DNA of 11,286 bases. Origin: Bacillota bacterium (GTDB taxonomy: Bacteria; Bacillota; Clostridia; Lachnospirales; Anaerotignaceae). Of the stretch, positions 7,473-11,286 are shown piece by piece. The first letter of the stretch is position 1, and each line of letters opens with the position of its first letter. Location: positions 1 to 11,286 of the forward strand of contig JAFYQL010000011.1 of assembly GCA_017547125.1 (NCBI GenBank), given 5' to 3'. The notes beneath the pieces are model-generated. The model searched no databases and was not told the DNA's origin. It was given only the letters and a program-made list of their open reading frames with translations. The position numbers and the translations under genes are program-made.

Positions 7473-8516
7473 TTATGCAGGAAAAATAGGCGGGAATGAA
7501 AGCCCTGTCTTTTCATCAAGACCAAAAAGTATGTTCATATTCTGAACTGCCTGCCCTGCTGCACCCTTTACAAGGTTATCGATTGCACCCACAACAACTA
7601 TTCTGTCTGTTCTTTCATCAATTGAAAAACCTATATCAAGGAAGTTTGAACCTTTAACCCATCTTGTTTCAGGGAATACACCCTTCTTTGTAAGACGGAT
7701 AAAGTATTCTTTGCCATAATATTTTTCATAAATTGCTTTAACTTCTTCGTATGTAACCTTCTTTGCAAGCTTTGCATAGCAAGTTGCAAGAATACCTCTG
7801 TTCATTGGAATAAGATGTGGTGTGAATGAAAGAGTAATCTTTTTGCCTGCTGCATAACCAAGCTGCTCTTCAATTTCTGGTGTATGTCTGTGGCTTGCAA
7901 TTTTGTATGCCTTAACTGTTTCATTGCACTCATCAAACATATTTGAAAGCACAAGGCCGCGTCCTGCACCTGTAACACCTGATTTTGCATCAACTATAAT
8001 GCTTTCTGTATCAATAATTCCTTCTGCAACAAGAGGACGAAGGCTTAAAATTGAACAAGTTGTATAACATCCTGGGTTTGCAACAAGCTGTACCTTTTTA
8101 ATTTCGTCTCTGTTTACTTCACAAAGGCCATAAACTGCTGTTTTAAGAAGCTCTCTGCCTTCGTGCTTAACGCCATACCATGCTTCATATTCGTCAGCAT
8201 CCTTAAGACGGAAGTCTGCACCAAAGTCGATAACCTTTGTTCTTGCAAGAATATCATCTGTAACAACCTTCGCTGTTACACCGTGAGGAAGTGCCATAAA
8301 AATTACGTCACATTCATCTGCAAGCTTATCCATATCCATATCATCAAGGATAGTTTCGTTAATTTCCCTATAATTTTCATAAACTTCGTCAAAAGATTTG
8401 CCAACGTAACTGTGCGCTGTCATCTTAACAATTTCAACTTCCGGGTGCTGCATAAGTATACGAACAAGTTCATTTCCTGCGTATCCTGTTGCACCAACAA
8501 TACCTGCTTTTATCAT
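7473..8516 (-). CDS. argC: N-acetyl-gamma-glutamyl-phosphate reductase
   Basis: NADPH-dependent reduction of N-acetylglutamyl phosphate to the semialdehyde, the third step of ornithine synthesis. The protein has 347 residues from the chosen start. Evidence is the N-terminal Rossmann motif GATGYAG (8-14), the catalytic cysteine in VANPGCYTT (C150), the active-site histidine in SHRHTPEIEEQ (H211) and the FTPHLIPMNRG segment. The frame allows a GTG two codons upstream (8522), but GGAGG (8527-8531, minus strand) is only 4 bases from it and 10 bases from ATG 8516, so ATG is preferred. It is the first gene of the leftward operon, with a promoter about 50-80 bases upstream, and is transcribed divergently from argG. 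Nothing unusual in the protein. Confidence 0.96.
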   Translation of the reverse strand: MIKAGIVGATGYAGNELVRILMQHPEVEIVKMTAHSYVGKSFDEVYENYREINETILDDMDMDKLADECDVIFMALPHGVTAKVVTDDILARTKVIDFGADFRLKDADEYEAWYGVKHEGRELLKTAVYGLCEVNRDEIKKVQLVANPGCYTTCSILSLRPLVAEGIIDTESIIVDAKSGVTGAGRGLVLSNMFDECNETVKAYKIASHRHTPEIEEQLGYAAGKKITLSFTPHLIPMNRGILATCYAKLAKKVTYEEVKAIYEKYYGKEYFIRLTKKGVFPETRWVKGSNFLDIGFSIDERTDRIVVVGAIDNLVKGAAGQAVQNMNILFGLDEKTGLSFPPIFPA

Positions 8517-8565
8517 AATCACTTAACCTCCGTTAAATAAATTTATTCCAATATAACATTTTATA

Positions 8566-8594
8566 ATTATACATATCTTTTGAATTTTATGCAA
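8566..8594 (-). promoter_or_regulatory. Promoter of the argC operon
   Basis: On the minus strand TTGCAT (8589-8594) and a perfect TATAAT (8566-8571) are separated by 17 bases. The -35 is weak (only TTG of the consensus), the -10 ideal. Transcription would start near 8559 and leave a leader of about 40 bases before argC. An ARG-box-like palindrome covers the -35. Confidence 0.6.
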
Positions 8595-8605
8595 TATTTT
8601 TCATA
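8588..8605. promoter_or_regulatory. Candidate ARG box (ArgR/AhrC operator) at the argC -35
   Basis: TATGCAATATTTTTCATA is an imperfect 18-bp palindrome close to the ARG-box consensus TNTGAATWWWWATTCANA, with three mismatches at defined positions. It overlies the argC -35 element, a position suited to repression by arginine-bound ArgR. No argR gene is in the window, so this rests on motif and placement only. Confidence 0.5.
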
Positions 8606-8611
8606 AAAACA

Positions 8612-8629
8612 ATTGAATTTTTTTACAGT
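8612..8629. promoter_or_regulatory. Candidate ARG box at the argG -35
   Basis: ATTGAATTTTTTTACAGT fits WNTGAATWWWWATTCANW with two mismatches. It covers the argG -35 element and is 6 bp from the argC-side box, a spacing larger than the 3 bp usual for paired ARG boxes. Low-complexity A/T sequence makes chance matches easy. Confidence 0.45.
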
Positions 8630-8641
8630 TACATATATAAT
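8613..8641 (+). promoter_or_regulatory. Promoter of argG
   Basis: TTGAAT (8613-8618), a 17-base spacer and a perfect TATAAT (8636-8641). Transcription would start near 8648, giving a leader of about 85 bases that contains the 8668-8700 inverted repeat. A second weak -10 (TATTAT, 8653-8658) lacks a good -35. Confidence 0.6.
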
Positions 8642-8667
8642 AACATAGTACATATTATACGACTAAA

Positions 8668-8700
8668 TTTTACCAATGTAAAATACAACTATTGGTAAAA
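8668..8700 (+). repeat. Perfect 10-bp inverted repeat in the argG leader
   Basis: TTTTACCAAT (8668-8677) and ATTGGTAAAA (8691-8700) are exact reverse complements with a 13-base loop. The same left arm can instead pair with GTAAAAT (8678-8684) to form a 7-bp stem with a CAAT loop, so two hairpins exclude each other. It lies after the predicted argG start of transcription and 18 bases before the AGGAGG ribosome binding site. A-rich sequence, not T, follows it on the plus strand, so it is not a terminator for argG. Confidence 0.75.
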
Positions 8701-8732
8701 AAACATACTTATATAAATAGGAGGCTATTATC

Positions 8733-9950
8733 ATGGCAAAAGAAAAAATCGTACTCGCTTACTCAGGCGGTCTTGACACAACAGTTATCATTCCTTGGCT
8801 TAAAGAAAACTACGACGCAGAAGTTATCGCTGTTTGCGGCAACGTAGGTATGGGCAACGAAACAGATGGTCTTGAAGAAAAAGGCCTTAAAACAGGCGCA
8901 AGCAAAGTTTATGTTGAAGACTTAACAGAAGAATTCCTTACAGACGCTGTTTTCCCATGTGTAAAAGCTAATGCTGTTTACGAAGGCAAATACCTTCTTG
9001 GTACATCAATGGCAAGACCTATCATCGCTAAAAGACTTGTTGAAATAGCTCGTAAAGAAGGCGCTACAGCTATCTGCCACGGTGCTACAGGTAAAGGTAA
9101 TGACCAGGTACGTTTTGAACTTACAATCAAAGCACTCGCTCCAGACCTTAAGATCATCGCTCCTTGGAGACTTGAAACATGGGGTATGCAGAGCCGTGAA
9201 GACGAAGTTGCTTACCTTGAAGCAAGAGGCATTGAAGCTCCTGTTAAAAAAGGCGACAGCTACAGCCGTGACAGAAACATCTGGCACATCAGCCACGAAG
9301 GTCTTGAACTTGAAGACCCTGCAAACGAACCAAACTATGATCACCTTCTCAAATTAGGCGTATCACCAGAAAAGGCTCCTGATGTTCCTACATATGTTGA
9401 ACTTGAATTTGAAAAAGGTATCTGTACAAAACTTAACGGTGAAACAGTTACAGCTACAGAACTTCTTACAAAGCTTAACGAACTTGGCGGCGCTAACGGT
9501 GTTGGTATTGCTGACATCTGCGAAAACCGTGTTGTTGGTATGAAGTCAAGAGGCGTATACGAAACACCAGGCGGTACAATTCTTTACTACGCTCACCGTG
9601 AACTTGAATACCTTGTTCTTGACAAACAGACACAGGCTTGGAACGAAATCTGCTCAACAAAATTCACAGAACTCGTATACAGCGGCGAATGGTACACACC
9701 ACTTCGTGAATCACTTTCAGCTTACTTTGACAGCGTAAACGAAGTTGTTACAGGTACAGTTAAACTTAAACTTTACAAAGGCAACATCATTCCTGCAGGT
9801 GCTACAAGCCCATACTCACTCTACAACGAATCAATCGCATCATTCACAACTGGCGAACTTTATGACCACAAGGATGCTAATGGTTTCATCAACCTCTTCG
9901 GTCTTCCATTAAAGGTTCGTGCTATGATGAAGCAGAATTTAGACAAATAA
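8733..9950 (+). CDS. argG: Argininosuccinate synthase
   Basis: Joins citrulline and aspartate at the cost of ATP to AMP and pyrophosphate, the first of the two last steps to arginine. The protein has 405 residues, normal for the family. Seen are the N-terminal ATP pyrophosphatase loop AYSGGLDTT (9-17), the [13 protein letters not shown] segment (84-96), [13 protein letters not shown] (117-129) and [18 protein letters not shown] (264-281). AGGAGG at 8719-8724 lies 8 bases before the ATG. Codon use is strongly biased, suggesting high expression. One oddity: the segment usually read as IDxGQG or ANIGQ is GNVGMG here (N37, M40), with Met in place of the common Gln. It is divergent from argC and followed by argH after a 165-base spacer with hairpins. 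Confidence 0.97.
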   Translation: MAKEKIVLAYSGGLDTTVIIPWLKENYDAEVIAVCGNVGMGNETDGLEEKGLKTGASKVYVEDLTEEFLTDAVFPCVKANAVYEGKYLLGTSMARPIIAKRLVEIARKEGATAICHGATGKGNDQVRFELTIKALAPDLKIIAPWRLETWGMQSREDEVAYLEARGIEAPVKKGDSYSRDRNIWHISHEGLELEDPANEPNYDHLLKLGVSPEKAPDVPTYVELEFEKGICTKLNGETVTATELLTKLNELGGANGVGIADICENRVVGMKSRGVYETPGGTILYYAHRELEYLVLDKQTQAWNEICSTKFTELVYSGEWYTPLRESLSAYFDSVNEVVTGTVKLKLYKGNIIPAGATSPYSLYNESIASFTTGELYDHKDANGFINLFGLPLKVRAMMKQNLDK

Positions 9951-9995
9951 GGAAGGGTTTTACCCCTCCACCCCACCACTTCTTGAAAGAAGTGG
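9951..9995 (+). repeat. Tandem hairpin element directly after argG
   Basis: The first hairpin starts on the base after the stop codon: GGAAGGG (9951-9957) with CCCCTCC (9963-9969), one A-C mismatch and a TTTTA loop. The second is a perfect 8-bp stem, CCACTTCT (9976-9983) with AGAAGTGG (9988-9995), around TGAA. No T-run follows, so it is a poor intrinsic terminator. The layout GGGttttACCCC-ccacCCCACC-hairpin-AACTTT resembles intergenic repeats I recall from several Clostridia genomes; that is memory, not a search. RNA processing or 3' end stabilisation are possible roles. Confidence 0.6.
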
Positions 9996-10017
9996 ACAAG
10001 AACTTTAATAAGATGTG

Positions 10018-10046
10018 TTGAATTAACATTTTTATTTTGATAAAAT
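10018..10046 (+). promoter_or_regulatory. Probable promoter of argH
   Basis: TTGAAT (10018-10023), a 17-base spacer and TAAAAT (10041-10046). The -35 is identical to that of argG. A weak ARG-box-like half (TGAATTAACATTTT, 10019-10032) overlaps it, with the right half degenerate. Transcription would start near 10053, shortly before the hairpin at 10067. Confidence 0.5.
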
Positions 10047-10059
10047 TTAATAAGACATA

Positions 10060-10088
10060 AAAAAACAGGGAAGCTTAAATGCTTCCCT
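10060..10088 (-). terminator. Terminator-like hairpin pointing leftward, in the argH leader
   Basis: AGGGAAGC (10067-10074) and GCTTCCCT (10081-10088) form a perfect 8-bp stem with a TTAAAT loop. On the minus strand the stem is followed by GTTTTTTT, the textbook intrinsic terminator; on the plus strand only ATTTGC follows. Both neighbouring genes are on the plus strand, so its best orientation is against them. It could block antisense transcription or act as a leader structure for argH. Confidence 0.6.
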
Positions 10089-10115
10089 ATTTGCTAATAT
10101 AAAGGAGAAATACAC

Positions 10116-11286
10116 ATGAGCAAACTTTGGGGCGGACGCTTTACAAAACAGACCGATAGCTTTACAGACCATTTCCACTCTTCAATCTCTTTTGACCAGA
10201 GAATGTACAGACAGGATATCACAGGCAGCATTGCTCACGCAGGCATACTTGGTGCACAGGGTATTATCCCACTTGAAGATGCAAAGCTTATCCAGAAAAC
10301 ACTTAAAGAAATTCTTGATGATATCGATAACGGCAACATCGAATTTGACGAAAAGGCAGAAGATATCCATATGAATATCGAAACAATTCTCATCAGCCGT
10401 ATCGGTGACGTAGGCAAACGCCTTCACACTGGCAGAAGCCGCAACGACCAGGTTGCCCTTGACATCAGAATGTATGTTAAGGAAGAAATTACAGAAATCA
10501 AAAGCCTTATTGTTGAGCTTGAAAAAGTACTTAACAACATCGCAAAGAAAAATACAGACACAATTATGCCAGGCTACACTCACCTTCAGAGAGCTCAGCC
10601 TATAACATTTGCACACCACGTACTTGCTTATGTTGAAATGTTCAAACGTGACTATGACCGTCTTGCAGACACATACAAACGCACAAACATTCTTCCGCTT
10701 GGCAGCGGTGCTCTTGCAACTACAACATATCCGCTTGACAGAAATATGGTTGCACGTGAGCTTGGTTTTGACGGCATCACTCTCAACAGCCTTGACGGTG
10801 TATCAGACAGAGATTTCTGTATTGAACTTTTAAATGCACTTTCAATCCTTATGATGCACCTCAGCCGTTTCTGTGAAGAAATCATTCTCTGGAGCAGCCA
10901 CGAATTCAAGTTTGTTGAACTTGACGATGCATACTCAACAGGTTCAAGCATTATGCCACAGAAGAAAAACCCTGATATGGCAGAGCTTATCAGAGGCAAA
11001 ACAGGCCGTGTTTACGGATACCTTATGGGCCTTCTCACAACTATGAAAGGTCTCCCACTTGCATACAACAAAGACATGCAGGAAGACAAAGAAGGCGTAT
11101 TTGCAGCTATCGACACAGTTAAGATGTGCCTTCCTGTTTTCACAAAGATGGTTGAAACAATGACAGTTAGAAAACAGAATATGTACGAAGCTACAAAGGG
11201 CGGCTTCACAAACGCAACTGATGCTGCTGACTGGCTTGTTAAACAGGGCGTACCTTTCCGTGATGCCCACTCAATTATCGGCCAAC
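10116..11286 (+). CDS. argH: Argininosuccinate lyase, 3' end outside window
   Basis: Splits argininosuccinate into arginine and fumarate, the last step of arginine synthesis. It belongs to the fumarase/aspartase superfamily and works as a tetramer. The frame runs open to the window edge, showing 390 codons of a family length near 460. The start MSKLWGGRF is typical. Further motifs are GRSRNDQ (106-112), [10 protein letters not shown] with the catalytic-region histidine H156, and the superfamily signature [12 protein letters not shown] (276-287) with the catalytic serine on its mobile loop. AAGGAG at 10102-10107 lies 8 bases before the ATG. It follows argG in the same direction, but the 165-base spacer with its own promoter-like sequence suggests partly separate expression. 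No frameshift is seen in the visible part. Confidence 0.96.
   Translation, partial: MSKLWGGRFTKQTDSFTDHFHSSISFDQRMYRQDITGSIAHAGILGAQGIIPLEDAKLIQKTLKEILDDIDNGNIEFDEKAEDIHMNIETILISRIGDVGKRLHTGRSRNDQVALDIRMYVKEEITEIKSLIVELEKVLNNIAKKNTDTIMPGYTHLQRAQPITFAHHVLAYVEMFKRDYDRLADTYKRTNILPLGSGALATTTYPLDRNMVARELGFDGITLNSLDGVSDRDFCIELLNALSILMMHLSRFCEEIILWSSHEFKFVELDDAYSTGSSIMPQKKNPDMAELIRGKTGRVYGYLMGLLTTMKGLPLAYNKDMQEDKEGVFAAIDTVKMCLPVFTKMVETMTVRKQNMYEATKGGFTNATDAADWLVKQGVPFRDAHSIIGQ

Noticed and set aside
8514..8522. GTG at 8522 as the argC start
   Set aside because: It is only 4 bases from the GGAGG site, while the ATG at 8516 has a 10-base spacing and gives the usual short N-terminus before the Rossmann motif.
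8517..8732. A T-box or arginine-type riboswitch upstream of argG or argC
   Set aside because: No T-box sequence, specifier loop or antiterminator/terminator pair with a T-run is present. The leaders are short (about 40 and 85 bases).
10182..10619. A 145-codon minus-strand frame inside argH
   Set aside because: Shadow of argH, whose plus-strand frame is open to the window edge and carries the fumarate lyase signature.

Overview
The window looks like a chromosomal piece of a low-to-moderate-GC Clostridia-type Bacillota. The evidence is strong AGGAGG-type ribosome binding sites, A/T-rich promoters, a codon preference for CTT, ACA, GCA and AGA, and clostridial-looking SerA, ArgG and ArgH proteins. 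It is almost wholly amino-acid biosynthesis. No mobile element, CRISPR array, rRNA or tRNA was seen. No gene-free gap exceeds about 220 bases; the main ones are 1773-1948, 8517-8732 and 9951-10115.

Region 1 (1-1816, + strand) is the end of a serine operon: the C-terminal half of serC (phosphoserine aminotransferase), then a full-length serA (phosphoglycerate dehydrogenase with an ACT domain), closed by a clear intrinsic terminator. Region 2 (1907-8594, - strand) is an arginine operon read right to left: argC, two tandem argJ paralogs, argB, argD and finally a fumarylacetoacetate hydrolase (FAH) family gene, ended by a terminator back to back with that of serA. Region 3 (8517-8732) is a compact divergent control region. 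Each side has its own promoter with a 17-bp spacer, and an ARG-box-like palindrome overlies each -35 element. The argG side also has a perfect 10-bp inverted repeat in its leader. Region 4 (8733-11286, + strand) is argG, a hairpin-rich spacer with a likely separate promoter, and argH, which runs off the window.

Together argJ, argB, argC and argD carry glutamate to ornithine by the acetyl-cycling route: ArgJ moves the acetyl group from acetylornithine back to glutamate. ArgG and ArgH turn citrulline into arginine. The ornithine carbamoyltransferase gene (argF) that links the two halves is not in the window. ArgB carries the C-terminal pattern of arginine-inhibited enzymes, so both feedback inhibition and ArgR/AhrC-type repression are plausible.

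The least ordinary points are: (1) the tandem, gap-free, about 54% identical argJ pair with different codon usage, both keeping every catalytic residue I can identify; (2) the FAH-family enzyme tightly fitted to the end of the operon; (3) an argG leader that can fold into two mutually exclusive hairpins; and (4) an argG-argH spacer with a tandem hairpin element plus a terminator-like hairpin that points against both genes. I do not see a wholly new system. The argJ duplication is the best lead.
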